Below are positions 1-7,769 of a DNA stretch of 64,000 nt, in pieces. Source of the stretch: Massilia rhizosphaerae (GTDB lineage: Bacteria; Pseudomonadota; Gammaproteobacteria; Burkholderiales; Burkholderiaceae_D); the NCBI RefSeq assembly GCF_016093545.1, contig NZ_JADKYX010000019.1, positions 62,001 through 126,000 on the forward strand. Reading direction: 5' to 3'. The notes under the pieces are model-generated. The model saw nothing but the letters and a program-made list of their open reading frames with translations. It did no database searches and was not told where the DNA came from. Positions within the stretch are counted from its first letter, which is position 1. The number at the start of each line of letters is the position of its first letter. Made by a program: the position numbers and the translations under genes.

Positions 1-177
1 GAGTCGGCGAGCGCACATTCGTAATCGCTGATGCGCTATCGCCGCGTGGTCCGCGATCACGAGCAACGGCTCGACGTGTCAAGCGAATATGTACGTTGCG
101 CTCGGCTCGTCGCTTTTACACAGGAAGCGTTTCCGGTGAGCTCTCAAACCGTCTTTAAGCGCGCTCGCCGATGCTAG
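1..177 (+). pseudogene. Decayed C-terminal end of an IS5-family transposase
   Basis: Two overlapping reading frames together resemble the end of IS5-type transposases. Frame 3 gives VGERTF at about 3-20, and frame 1 resumes with RYRRVVRDHEQRLDVS from position 34. The usual family block is VERTFxWLxRYRR followed by a D/E-rich stretch. The spacing between ERTF and RYRR is 13 nt instead of 12, so a one-base insertion explains the break. The frame-1 reading stops at 175-177. The usual hydrophobic tail has degenerated. The left part lies outside the window, and no terminal inverted repeat could be identified. This is inferred by motif memory and not by a search. Confidence 0.55.
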
Positions 178-246
178 CTATCTAACAACGTTGCTTATAC
201 TCACTAGATATGCCACTATTGGTATATGTAAGCCAGAGGAACATAC

Positions 247-330
247 ATGTCGATTTTTTCGCGACTTATTATAAATGCCTTCGTTGGTTCAATACTACTT
301 CGAAAGAATTACCATAAAGCACTTCTATAA
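247..330 (+). CDS. Putative 27-aa small protein or leader ORF
   Basis: An ATG at 247 follows a good ribosome binding site (AGAGGA, 6 nt spacing) and opens 27 codons ending in TAA at 328-330. The peptide has a hydrophobic central run (LIINAFVGSILL) and a basic tail (RKNYHK). It ends about 10 nt before the ATG of the next gene, so it is either a true small protein of the same transcript or a leader whose translation influences the downstream gene. No family is recognised. Only the start, the RBS and the spacing support it. Confidence 0.35.
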   Translation: MSIFSRLIINAFVGSILLRKNYHKALL

Positions 331-339
331 GGATTGAGC

Positions 340-723
340 ATGACCTATTTAGAGGCAGTCGGGTATTGGGGATCCTGGGCTTCGTTAATTAGCATTCCTT
401 TAACCGTTGCCACCCTTCTATTGGCAAAGTCTGTACGTGACGCAGTGATCGCATCGCGTTTTCAACAACGCCTTGCCTCGCTAGTTTCAGCAATGAGAGA
501 AGCGGAAATGAAAGCAAATATAAAGCAGCTTACTGCCGAGATAAAAGTGTTGGTCCACGCGTTTGAGACCAGCTATAGCTGGTTTGACTTAAGATTTTCT
601 TCACGAGTTAACAAAGCGTACGTTGAGGCTAAAAAGCAAGCAGAAGCCCCATCTCCAGACATAAAAGTACTCCAAGGTTTACTCATCAATCTAAGGACTC
701 TACACGCAGAGGTAACGCCATGA
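340..723 (+). CDS. Hypothetical small single-pass membrane protein
   Basis: A 127-aa protein of unknown function. One N-terminal transmembrane helix is visible (about residues 8-30, GYWGSWASLISIPLTVATLLLA), followed by a long, charged, probably helical cytoplasmic part rich in Lys, Glu and Ala. I chose ATG 340 because an AAGG-type ribosome binding site lies 7 nt upstream; a TTG at 334 in the same frame is too close to it. The stop overlaps the next start codon (ATGA at 720-723), so the two genes are translationally coupled. Base composition is much lower in GC than the bulk of the window, which fits acquisition by transfer. Confidence 0.65.
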   Translation: MTYLEAVGYWGSWASLISIPLTVATLLLAKSVRDAVIASRFQQRLASLVSAMREAEMKANIKQLTAEIKVLVHAFETSYSWFDLRFSSRVNKAYVEAKKQAEAPSPDIKVLQGLLINLRTLHAEVTP

Positions 724-1094
724 GTAACGAACAACTTGTTTTTGACGATATTTTACAAAGAACCCAGAATAATCAATTGTCTTGGTCTATTGTCGGCAAT
801 CAATATGCGTCAAGTTTAATTTTCCAACCTTCAGCAGTCTATCGAATTTTTAAGACCGACTACTCACGAGACGCGTCTGATTTTTACGAAATACTTCTTG
901 TGGAGAAGAAGTATCCAGATCCTGACTGGGATTTTGCGATCGAAAAATACAAGGTAGAAATCGTATTTATCCAAAACGGTGTTCTAGTGGCGACCTTAGA
1001 CGAATTTAGCATTGATTTCACGCAGTTGGTTACATTAGCAAGACTGGTAGAAGGCAAGTCGACACAGGCAAGAAAGTTATTCGGTTTTCCATAA
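720..1094 (+). CDS. Hypothetical soluble protein coupled to the upstream membrane protein
   Basis: A 124-aa protein with no recognised domain, signal peptide or membrane helix. It is acidic and rich in aromatic and beta-prone residues (YEILLVEKKYPDPDWDF; VEIVFIQNGVLVATLDEF), suggesting a small alpha/beta fold. Its ATG lies inside the stop region of the 340-723 gene (4-nt ATGA overlap), which usually marks partners made in fixed ratio. Composition is low GC like its neighbour. The function cannot be named; a membrane protein plus soluble partner is compatible with a host-interaction or defence cassette, but that is only inference. Confidence 0.65.
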   Translation: MSNEQLVFDDILQRTQNNQLSWSIVGNQYASSLIFQPSAVYRIFKTDYSRDASDFYEILLVEKKYPDPDWDFAIEKYKVEIVFIQNGVLVATLDEFSIDFTQLVTLARLVEGKSTQARKLFGFP

Positions 1095-1351
1095 TCAGCG
1101 AACACTGAAAAAAACGGTGGCGCTCAAAATGCTAGATCGCCATCTGAGCCGCCGATCTTCGCGCGACCCAATCGGAAACATAACTCCCCCCTAATTTGCC
1201 CTGCATTCTTCGTTGATCAATCCAAGTCTTATGTAAGTTGCACCGGGTTTTTAAAATTTCGGTTAAAGCGATCAGCTAGGCGAACTTTTAGCAAAAGAAA
1301 TTAAATTTAGAATTTAACGATATCATTGCTTTAGCCAGGACAGAAATTACC

Positions 1352-2779
1352 ATGAATCTTGAAACGACCGAGAAAACGCTGAAGGAATTAGCCGAGATCG
1401 AAGTACCTGATCTATCTGTTTTTCCGACAGAATTCGTCAGCAAGCTTAACGGCGGGATCACTAGAACTTTAGGCACTAATGCTAAGCCATTCTCGATCAA
1501 GTCCGGCAATCCCCATGAGATCACCTTCATTGAACCAGCTTATGTGGATAACGTTGAGATTGAATTCTCAAAACCCATTGCCGGGGCCGAAATCGAACTA
1601 GTTGTATATGAAGCCATTCATAACCGCAACGTTCGAAAGAAACTGAATCACCAGACTCTCTCCGCAATAGCCGCATTTCCCGTAAGCTGCGTTACGTCTG
1701 GCATTTCCATTTACCTTCAGCCGAGCTTTTTCGAGCTATTTTCCAAGCGCACCTTGGAAATAAACAGAATCAAGATTTGCGGTTTTAATATTGACGACTT
1801 CGAAGTCCTTACGCATTCATTAGAAAAAATAGTCGGCTTAAAAAAATCAGCTGCGGATGAGCTTTCTCGCGAGAGAAATCAACTGTTGAGGCTACAACAG
1901 GAACTCATTGACCGAGAAACGGCAGTTGATGAACTAGAAAGCCGGAAGAACGCTGAGCTTGAAACACTGCAAGACCAACTAAACGAGTGCCAGCAGGCCA
2001 TCCTTGAGTCTAACGAGACACTGAGGAAGCTCAAAGACGATATCGGCCGTTCTGAGAGTAAGAAACAGGGCCTTATTGATCAAATAAGTGGAGGCGAAAC
2101 GACGGTACGCAACATAGAGGGCGAGATCACAAAAGGCAAGCAACGCCTAACAGAACTAGCTGTCGAAACATCAGAAAAGGAGACTAGACTTAGAGAACTA
2201 AGCAGCAACGTCAATTTGTTCTCTGAAGAATTTTCCTCGTTCTCTGATCACGGAGCCAAACAAAGTAAGGTATTCATCGGACTTAGTATTGTGCCGCTAG
2301 CTATTATTATTATCCTAACAACGCAGCTTTTGATGGGTGCAGTTGATCTCTCCGTAAAATATGTCAAGCAACCTAATCTTGACCTGCTTACAGTATTTGT
2401 TACACGACTGCCCTATTTAACAATATGCGGCTCAATCTTGGCTGTATGTTACTCAGCATTTCGTTTCCTTTTTAATCGGATCAGTAGCATCTATGCAGAA
2501 CGACTGGATTTTGCGAAAATCGGCATACTTGCAAAAGATGTAACATTTGCATCCGCAAACGACTTGTTGTATAGCGATCATGAGTTGTACGAGGCCAGGA
2601 CCTATCTGAAGATCGAGATGTTGAAATCATATTTAAGCGGGAATATCGGTGCATTTGTATATGCCAAACGTAAAAATAAGGCTCAAACCGGCAAGAAATC
2701 CGAATACCAAAGCGCAGAAGCGAACGTTTTGGGAGAAACGGGCGGTAAGGAGGAAGAGGCTATGCAGGAAGATGTATAG
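1352..2779 (+). CDS. Coiled-coil membrane protein of unknown function
   Basis: A 475-aa protein in four parts. Residues 20-160 form a predicted beta-rich N-terminal domain with no recognised motif. Residues 165-295 form a long heptad-like coiled coil dense in Glu, Lys, Gln and Leu. Two membrane helices follow at about 308-332 and 346-374. A roughly 100-residue charged C-terminal tail ends in a Lys/Glu-rich segment. There is no signal peptide, so the coiled coil is probably cytoplasmic with the helices forming a hairpin anchor. It follows the two small genes after a 257-bp AT-rich gap and shares their low GC. It may sense or scaffold something at the inner membrane, but no enzymatic motif is visible. 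Confidence 0.7.
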   Translation: MNLETTEKTLKELAEIEVPDLSVFPTEFVSKLNGGITRTLGTNAKPFSIKSGNPHEITFIEPAYVDNVEIEFSKPIAGAEIELVVYEAIHNRNVRKKLNHQTLSAIAAFPVSCVTSGISIYLQPSFFELFSKRTLEINRIKICGFNIDDFEVLTHSLEKIVGLKKSAADELSRERNQLLRLQQELIDRETAVDELESRKNAELETLQDQLNECQQAILESNETLRKLKDDIGRSESKKQGLIDQISGGETTVRNIEGEITKGKQRLTELAVETSEKETRLRELSSNVNLFSEEFSSFSDHGAKQSKVFIGLSIVPLAIIIILTTQLLMGAVDLSVKYVKQPNLDLLTVFVTRLPYLTICGSILAVCYSAFRFLFNRISSIYAERLDFAKIGILAKDVTFASANDLLYSDHELYEARTYLKIEMLKSYLSGNIGAFVYAKRKNKAQTGKKSEYQSAEANVLGETGGKEEEAMQEDV

Positions 2780-2786
2780 GTGCACA

Positions 2787-2825
2787 GACCGGTGGGATCA
2801 TATTCCCATCCATAGTTGGCCGGTC
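2787..2825 (+). terminator. Hairpin after the coiled-coil membrane gene
   Basis: Just past the stop at 2779, GACCGG (2787-2792) pairs with CCGGTC (2820-2825), and TGGGA (2793-2797) pairs with TCCCA (2804-2808) inside it. There is no strong T run after the stem, so this is terminator-like and not a classic intrinsic terminator. The following bases to 2969 hold no gene I can support and mark the return to high-GC DNA. Confidence 0.35.
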
Positions 2826-2969
2826 TTCAAGGCTCGGCGCGTTTTGCGTACACTGTCCCAATCCGATTTTTCACCGGCAGTTCAATGACCAAACCGCTAC
2901 ACAGGCAAGCCCGTACGGTTGGCGCACTCGTCTTTTGAATATCTGAATATCGGACATTGCGGATTCTGC

Positions 2970-3320
2970 TTATTCGAGAATCGCCCGTATTCGGGCCAGA
3001 GCGTCTTCGACCACGACATCCGGTGCAGTTTCCACTTTCTTGGCGCCGCGGGCGGCCAAGTCCATCATACGAATCATGTTCACCAACACCACGCCTTGTG
3101 TCTCGGTGCCCGATCCACTCAGAGGTACCGCGAAGCCCGCATAGCGAGCGAAATCGCCGCCCTGCGTAATCGGAGCAACCAGCGCCACACCCATGAGATT
3201 GAACGCAGCCGGCGAGAGCACAAGCGCGGGACGGAAATCGCCTGGCTGCTCGCGTCCGACAGTCGGATTGAGGTTCACGCGAACGATATCCCCACGATTG
3301 AACGCGGTACGCCTCACCAT
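2970..3320 (-). CDS. MazF/ChpB-family mRNA interferase toxin
   Basis: A 116-aa PemK/MazF-type toxin, expected to cleave mRNA at short sequence sites and arrest translation. The family N-terminus is clear: GDIVRVNLNPTVGREQPGDFRPALVLSP, with the glycine-aspartate start, the proline of the NPT turn and the G-x-E-Q/R-P-P-like loop. A second conserved strand region (VVLVNMIRMMDLAARGAKKVE) carries the usual R-x-x-D block. Length is normal for the family. It is the distal gene of a two-gene operon; its ATG (3320-3318) lies within the end of the antitoxin gene (7-nt overlap), typical of toxin-antitoxin pairs. ChpB-like is a somewhat better description than E. coli MazF, but subtype is uncertain. Confidence 0.9.
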   Translation of the reverse strand: MVRRTAFNRGDIVRVNLNPTVGREQPGDFRPALVLSPAAFNLMGVALVAPITQGGDFARYAGFAVPLSGSGTETQGVVLVNMIRMMDLAARGAKKVETAPDVVVEDALARIRAILE

Positions 3321-3565
3321 ACTTCCTGGCCCACCGGTTTCGCCCCTTCCCAGCTCGCCGCGTCTACGGGAGGCGCCGCCTTCAGGTCACATTGCGCCAT
3401 CAGGTCGGCGAGCGAATAAGTTTTGCGTGCGGGCCGCAATACCAGGCCATCCGGTCGCATATCAGCACTCAGTTTGTCCCCGAGTGCGACACCAAGTTGA
3501 CTTAATAAAGTTGACGGCAGCCGAACGGCTGCGCTGTTGCCCCATTTTTGAATCGCAAGTTCCAT
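3314..3565 (-). CDS. MazE/ChpS-family antitoxin
   Basis: An 83-aa AbrB/SpoVT-type antitoxin. The N-terminus MELAIQKWGNSAAVRLPSTLL is the standard swapped-hairpin DNA-binding segment (KWGNSxAVRLP), and the C-terminal half is the acidic/hydrophobic toxin-binding tail. The reading frame extends further upstream, but ATG 3565 has a GGAG ribosome binding site 6 nt away and begins exactly at the family start. The antitoxin is first in the operon, as usual. It should neutralise the MazF-type toxin and repress the operon through the palindromes at 3574-3639. Confidence 0.9.
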   Translation of the reverse strand: MELAIQKWGNSAAVRLPSTLLSQLGVALGDKLSADMRPDGLVLRPARKTYSLADLMAQCDLKAAPPVDAASWEGAKPVGQEVW

Positions 3566-3573
3566 AGTCGCTC

Positions 3574-3639
3574 CTACAGTGTAGATACATTGTATCCTCA
3601 AACAATTGGTCCGAAAAGAGCATTCTACAATGTAGATAC
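3574..3639. promoter_or_regulatory. Three TACA-N-TGTA palindromes, candidate MazE operator
   Basis: Immediately upstream of the antitoxin RBS lie CTACAGTGTAG (3574-3584), GATACATTGTATC (3584-3596) and TCTACAATGTAGA (3624-3636). A 14-bp unit is also directly repeated (TACAGTGTAGATAC 3575-3588; TACAATGTAGATAC 3626-3639). Overlapping palindromes at the promoter of a mazEF-type operon are the normal site of antitoxin/complex autoregulation; their use here is inferred from position. Confidence 0.6.
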
Positions 3640-3800
3640 GCGTCAAAAGCCGATCCAAACAAGTTCAGCGGGCATGGCAGCCGCCTCCGGCGACGGCAAC
3701 GCGAAAAACGGCGCGCCGCCCCAAGGCAAGCGCGCCGCCGGTAACGACAGGCCGGCACCGCCGTGCCGCCCCGCCCTGCTCGCAAATCAGAAGTCAGAAA

Positions 3801-4643
3801 TCAGAAATGGTATTCAGCCTTGACCATCGGCGTGCTGGCCGACGCACCCGGCACATGCTTGCTGTCGTTGCCGAACTTGTTGTGCCAGTACTGGTACTCG
3901 AAACCGGCGCGGAAGGTCTTGGGCTTGGCGCCCAGCAGCGGGCCGACGTCGTACAGCAGTTGCATGTCGATGTTCGTTTCCGGCGCCGTCTGGTTGCCGA
4001 ATTCGTCCTTGCCCTTGGAGGCGATCCAGTTCGCGAAGCCCTCCCACGACCAGCCCGAGCCGCCCACCGGGAACGCCCACACCGCACCCAGCATCGGGTG
4101 CGTGTCGTAGCGGTAGCGCGGGGTGGAGACGCCGGTGAACTCGTTGGTCGGGGCATTGCTTTCCCACAGGCCGTAGATGCCCACGTTCAGCAGGCCCGGC
4201 GCCTTGAAGGAGAACGTCGGGCCGACGACCAGCATGCGCTTCTTCGAGTTGTAGCCGGCGTCGTCCTTCGTATTGACGTCGAAGCCGAACGTCATGCCGA
4301 CGTCGCTCACGGGGCCGTAGGCGAACGGGTTGCCGGTCACCTTGGACAGCGACACCGTGTTGCGGTACAGCAGATAGAACTCCTGCGCGCCCGCGCTTGC
4401 GCCCGGCGCCGACGGGTCGGTCTTGTTCGACAGCAGGACGTCGAGGTTGAAGAAGTTCGTGCCGTACGCGTAACCGCTCGCGTGGTTGACGTCGAGGATG
4501 TCCTTGTGGATGTCGGCGCCGTTGAACGGCTCGCGGAAACGGCTGCCGGTGCGGTAGCCGATCGAGGTGTCGCTCCACTCGGCGGCCTGGACGGACGTTG
4601 CCGCGCACGCGCACAGCGCCATGGTCAGGACGGTCTTTTTCAT
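3801..4643 (-). CDS. Tsx-like nucleoside-specific outer membrane channel
   Basis: A 280-aa protein with a cleavable signal peptide (MKKTVLTMALCACAATSVQA) and a beta-barrel-like mature part rich in alternating aromatic strands, ending in the aromatic-terminated signal EYHF needed for outer membrane insertion. It resembles the Tsx/nucleoside-binding outer membrane protein family, whose members admit nucleosides and related bases. The start is ATG 4643-4641, which overlaps the TGA stop of the upstream permease gene as ATGA, so outer and inner membrane uptake steps for purines are co-translated. Family assignment is by overall pattern and context; substrate is inferred. Confidence 0.75.
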   Translation of the reverse strand: MKKTVLTMALCACAATSVQAAEWSDTSIGYRTGSRFREPFNGADIHKDILDVNHASGYAYGTNFFNLDVLLSNKTDPSAPGASAGAQEFYLLYRNTVSLSKVTGNPFAYGPVSDVGMTFGFDVNTKDDAGYNSKKRMLVVGPTFSFKAPGLLNVGIYGLWESNAPTNEFTGVSTPRYRYDTHPMLGAVWAFPVGGSGWSWEGFANWIASKGKDEFGNQTAPETNIDMQLLYDVGPLLGAKPKTFRAGFEYQYWHNKFGNDSKHVPGASASTPMVKAEYHF

Positions 4644-6169
4644 GCTTTGCTCCCTTGGACGATAGTTGGGTGGTTGTTGGTGGCGCCGGCATCCGTATGG
4701 CTCTCGGCCGGGATGTCGCGGGTGCCGTTGAAGAAGAGGTTCAGTGCGACCGCGGCGACGGCGGTCAGCACGATGCCCGACTCCAGCAACGGATGCAGGC
4801 TGTGGGCCATCTGCTGGGCCCAGCGCGGTGCCACCAGCGGGATCAGGCCGAAGCCGATCGATAGCGCGACAATATACAGGTTGAAGCGGTTGCTCCGGAA
4901 GTCGACACGGGTCAGGATGCGGATGCCCGCTGCGGCAACCATACCAAACATGACAAGGCCGGCGCCGCCCAGCACGAACTGCGGGATGGCCTCCACGAGC
5001 GCCGCCATTTTCGGCAGCATGCCCAGCACGATCATGATGCAGCCGCCCGCCACGCACACCCAACGGCTCTTGACGCCCGTGACGGCCACGAGGCCCACGT
5101 TCTGCGAGAAGCTCGTGTGCGGGAAGGTGTTCAGCAAGCCGCCGATCAGCGTGCCCAGGCCGTCCGTGCGCAGGCCGGCCGCCAGCTGCTTGCGGTCGAG
5201 GTCCTTGCCCGTCAGTTCGGACAGCGCGAGGAACATGCCGGTCGACTCGATCATCACGACGATCATGACGACGGCGAACGTGACGATCATGACGACGTCG
5301 AACGTCGGCGCGCCGAACGCCAGCGGCGTTACGACCTGGAACCAGGCAGCCTTGCCGACCTTGTCGAAGTTCATCTCGCCGGCCGCGAACGTGACGACGC
5401 AGCCGGCGACGATGCCCAGCAGGACCGAGATATTGGCCAGGAAGCCGCGACAATACCGGACGAGGCACAGCACGACGGCCAGTACGAAGGCGGCGATGCC
5501 GAGGTGGTCGAGCGCACCGTAGTTCGGGTTCGGCGTCATCGGCACGGGGCCGGCCAGCTTCAGCGCGGGGACCGCGGCGCCCGGCGGCAGCGTGGCGGCC
5601 GCCTGCGCCGCGCTCGCGCGCGCCGCGTCGACCATCGCGGCCAGTTTCACCGTGTCGACGCTTTGCGCCGCGCCGTCCGGACCACCCATGGCCCAGCCCA
5701 CGCCGACGCGCATCAGGGTGACGCCGATGATCAGGATGATCGTGCCCGTGACGACGGGCGGGAAGAAGCGCAGCAAACGGCTCATCAGCGGGGCGATGAG
5801 CAGCGCGACGGCACCGGCGCCGATGCCGGCGCCGAAGATCGCGCGCGCCCCGTCGACGCCGGGGACGGCGTGCGCGATGGCGACCATGGGGCCGACGGCC
5901 GCGAAGGTCACGCCCATCATCACGGGCAGGCGGATGCCGAACCACGATGTCAGGCCGAGGGATTGGATCAACGTGACGATCCCGCAGCAGAACAAGTCGG
6001 CCGAGATCAGCATGCTGACCTGTTCGGGGGGAAGTTTGAGCGCGCGTCCCACGATGAGCGGGACGGCGATGGCGCCGGCGTACATGACGAGGACGTGCTG
6101 CAACCCGAGCGCGCCGAGGCGTGCGAGGGGCAGCCGTTCGTCCACCGGGTGGCGGGACGGCTGGGTCAT
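4640..6169 (-). CDS. NCS2-family purine (xanthine/urate) permease
   Basis: A 509-aa inner membrane symporter with about 14 helices. The NCS2/NAT hallmarks are visible: LQHVLVMYAGAIAVPL in helix 1 (with the conserved QH pair) and the TSFSQNVGLVAVTGVKSR block, equivalent to the substrate-binding NAT signature. These proteins move xanthine, urate or uracil with a cation. Position directly downstream of the urate hydroxylase gene and coupled to a nucleoside porin argues for xanthine or urate. RBS AGGAG lies 6 nt before ATG 6169. The stretch 5575-5700 encodes an Ala-rich inserted loop between helices, common in the family. Exact substrate cannot be read from sequence. Confidence 0.88.
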   Translation of the reverse strand: MTQPSRHPVDERLPLARLGALGLQHVLVMYAGAIAVPLIVGRALKLPPEQVSMLISADLFCCGIVTLIQSLGLTSWFGIRLPVMMGVTFAAVGPMVAIAHAVPGVDGARAIFGAGIGAGAVALLIAPLMSRLLRFFPPVVTGTIILIIGVTLMRVGVGWAMGGPDGAAQSVDTVKLAAMVDAARASAAQAAATLPPGAAVPALKLAGPVPMTPNPNYGALDHLGIAAFVLAVVLCLVRYCRGFLANISVLLGIVAGCVVTFAAGEMNFDKVGKAAWFQVVTPLAFGAPTFDVVMIVTFAVVMIVVMIESTGMFLALSELTGKDLDRKQLAAGLRTDGLGTLIGGLLNTFPHTSFSQNVGLVAVTGVKSRWVCVAGGCIMIVLGMLPKMAALVEAIPQFVLGGAGLVMFGMVAAAGIRILTRVDFRSNRFNLYIVALSIGFGLIPLVAPRWAQQMAHSLHPLLESGIVLTAVAAVALNLFFNGTRDIPAESHTDAGATNNHPTIVQGSKA

Positions 6170-6323
6170 GCTAGTCTCCTAATATGTTTTATGAACTGCG
6201 TGTACTGCGGTACTGCGTTCGAAACCAAAAGAAGCATGCCGCCCGCCGCGCGCCGGCTGCTTGGGCCGGGCGCCCGGGCGTGTCCGGGAGGCCCCGAGCG
6301 GGCCGCGGACAGGGTACAACGGG

Positions 6324-7565
6324 TCAGTTGACAGGGGCGCCCTCTTCGTACCAGCGCTTGATGAGATTGCGCTCGTCCGGCGTGATCCGGGTGGCGTTAT
6401 TCAGCGGCATCAGCTTGAGCACGACGGCCTGCTGGTACATCTGCTGGGCGTGGCGCTTGATCGACTCGGCCGAGTCGAACGAGATGCCCTTGCTGGCCAT
6501 GACGGCCGAGTGGCACATCGAGCAGCGCTGGGCGACGACGCCCTTCACTTGCTGGAAGCTGACGTTCTGCGCGGTGGCGCCGCCGGCAGCCGCGTTCACC
6601 GGCGCGGCCGAGGCGATGGCCGACGCGTCGATCTCGGGTTTCGGGACCAGGTAGACGACGAGGCCCAGCAGCGCGGCCACGCCGAAGCCGGCGTATTCCC
6701 ACGGGACGCGCTTGCCGTGCACCAGCGCCTTGTGGCGGGCGACGAAGCTCTGGCGGATCAGGGCGCCCGTCAGCATCATGAGGACCAGCACGACCCAGTT
6801 GTTGTCGCTCGCGTACAGCCAGCCGTAGTGGTTGGACAGCATCGCGAACAACACCGGCAAGGTGAAATACGTGTTGTGGACGCTGCGCTGCTTGGCGCGC
6901 CAGCCGTAGATCGGGTCGACCGGCTGGCCGGCCTTGAGCTGGGCGACGACCTTGCGCTGGCCCGGGATGATCCAGAAGAACACGTTGGCGCTCATCGACG
7001 TGGCCAGCATGGCGCCGACCAGCAGGAAGGCGGCGCGGCCGGCGTACAGCTGGCACGCGAGCCAGGCGGCGAACACGACGGACACGAACACGAAGCCACC
7101 GACGATGGCGTCGCCGTTCTTCCTGCGGCCGAACGTGCGGCAGATAGTGTCGTACACGAGCCAGAACGCGACGAGGAAGCCCAGCGCGGTGGCGACGGCG
7201 GCGCCCGGCGTCCAGTCGTGCACCTGCTTGTCGACCATGAAGGTGCCGGCATTGAACAGGTAGAGCACGGTGAACAGGCCGAAGCCGGACAGCCACGTGG
7301 CGTAGCTCTCCCAATAGAACCAGTGCAGGCCCTCGGGCATGGATTTCGGCGCCACGAGATATTTTTGCGGGTGGTAGAAGCCGCCGCCGTGCACGGCCCA
7401 CAGCTCGCCGTCGACGCCCTTCTCCACCAGGTCGGGCGCGGTCGGCCTGGTCAGCGAGTTGTCGAGGAAGACGAAGTAGAACGATGCGCCGATCCAGGCG
7501 ATCGCGGTGATGACGTGGGTCCAGCGCAATAGCAGATTCACCCAGTCGAGCAGATAGGATTCCAT
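6324..7565 (-). CDS. puuD: Urate hydroxylase PuuD (membrane uricase with cytochrome c tail)
   Basis: A 413-aa protein that oxidises urate to 5-hydroxyisourate at the inner membrane, passing electrons to a c-type cytochrome domain instead of O2. The N-terminal portion has about 8 hydrophobic helices, beginning MESYLLDWVNLLLRWTHVITAIAWIGASFYF with conserved His in helix 1. The C-terminal domain carries one heme-c site, CSMCH (about 348-352), and a downstream KLMPL methionine as probable sixth ligand. I chose ATG 7565 because AGAGG precedes it at good spacing and it gives the family N-terminus; the frame runs 14 codons further upstream. It lies between the permease and the HIU hydrolase gene, consistent with sequential steps. 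Confidence 0.92.
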   Translation of the reverse strand: MESYLLDWVNLLLRWTHVITAIAWIGASFYFVFLDNSLTRPTAPDLVEKGVDGELWAVHGGGFYHPQKYLVAPKSMPEGLHWFYWESYATWLSGFGLFTVLYLFNAGTFMVDKQVHDWTPGAAVATALGFLVAFWLVYDTICRTFGRRKNGDAIVGGFVFVSVVFAAWLACQLYAGRAAFLLVGAMLATSMSANVFFWIIPGQRKVVAQLKAGQPVDPIYGWRAKQRSVHNTYFTLPVLFAMLSNHYGWLYASDNNWVVLVLMMLTGALIRQSFVARHKALVHGKRVPWEYAGFGVAALLGLVVYLVPKPEIDASAIASAAPVNAAAGGATAQNVSFQQVKGVVAQRCSMCHSAVMASKGISFDSAESIKRHAQQMYQQAVVLKLMPLNNATRITPDERNLIKRWYEEGAPVN

Positions 7566-7712
7566 GAGAGCCTCTAAAACAAAGGAAGCATGGCGCAGGC
7601 GACGCACCAGGCTGTCCCATCACCACAGCGGGCTCTGTGAGGGGCAAATCATCGCAACCACCGGGCCAGGGCCGAAGCCCGATGCCGGTGCGCTCCGCGG
7701 CGACACGACAAC

Positions 7713-7719
7713 TGTATAC
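7713..7719. promoter_or_regulatory. TGTATAC motif upstream of puuD
   Basis: The 204-bp gap between puuD and the HIU hydrolase gene contains TGTATAC, matching the core of the perfect palindrome at 8191-8204. It is therefore a plausible second site for the same GntR regulator, giving puuD its own controlled promoter. Apart from this and an A-rich stretch near 7730-7760, nothing else is recognisable in the gap. Confidence 0.35.
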
Positions 7720-7769
7720 GATCTTTTCGAAAAAAGGTATGACTTTATGAGAAAAACAACGGTGCGCGC

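Noticed and set aside
334-339. TTG start for the first small gene
   Set aside because: It lies only a few bases from the AAGG site; ATG 340 has normal spacing.
2649-2888. 79-codon plus-strand frame at the end of the coiled-coil gene
   Set aside because: It overlaps the certain gene out of frame and has no RBS.
3801-5945. 714-codon minus-strand frame running through permease DNA
   Set aside because: Only the last 280 residues, from 4643, are real; the rest is an Arg/Gly-rich shadow of the NCS2 permease.
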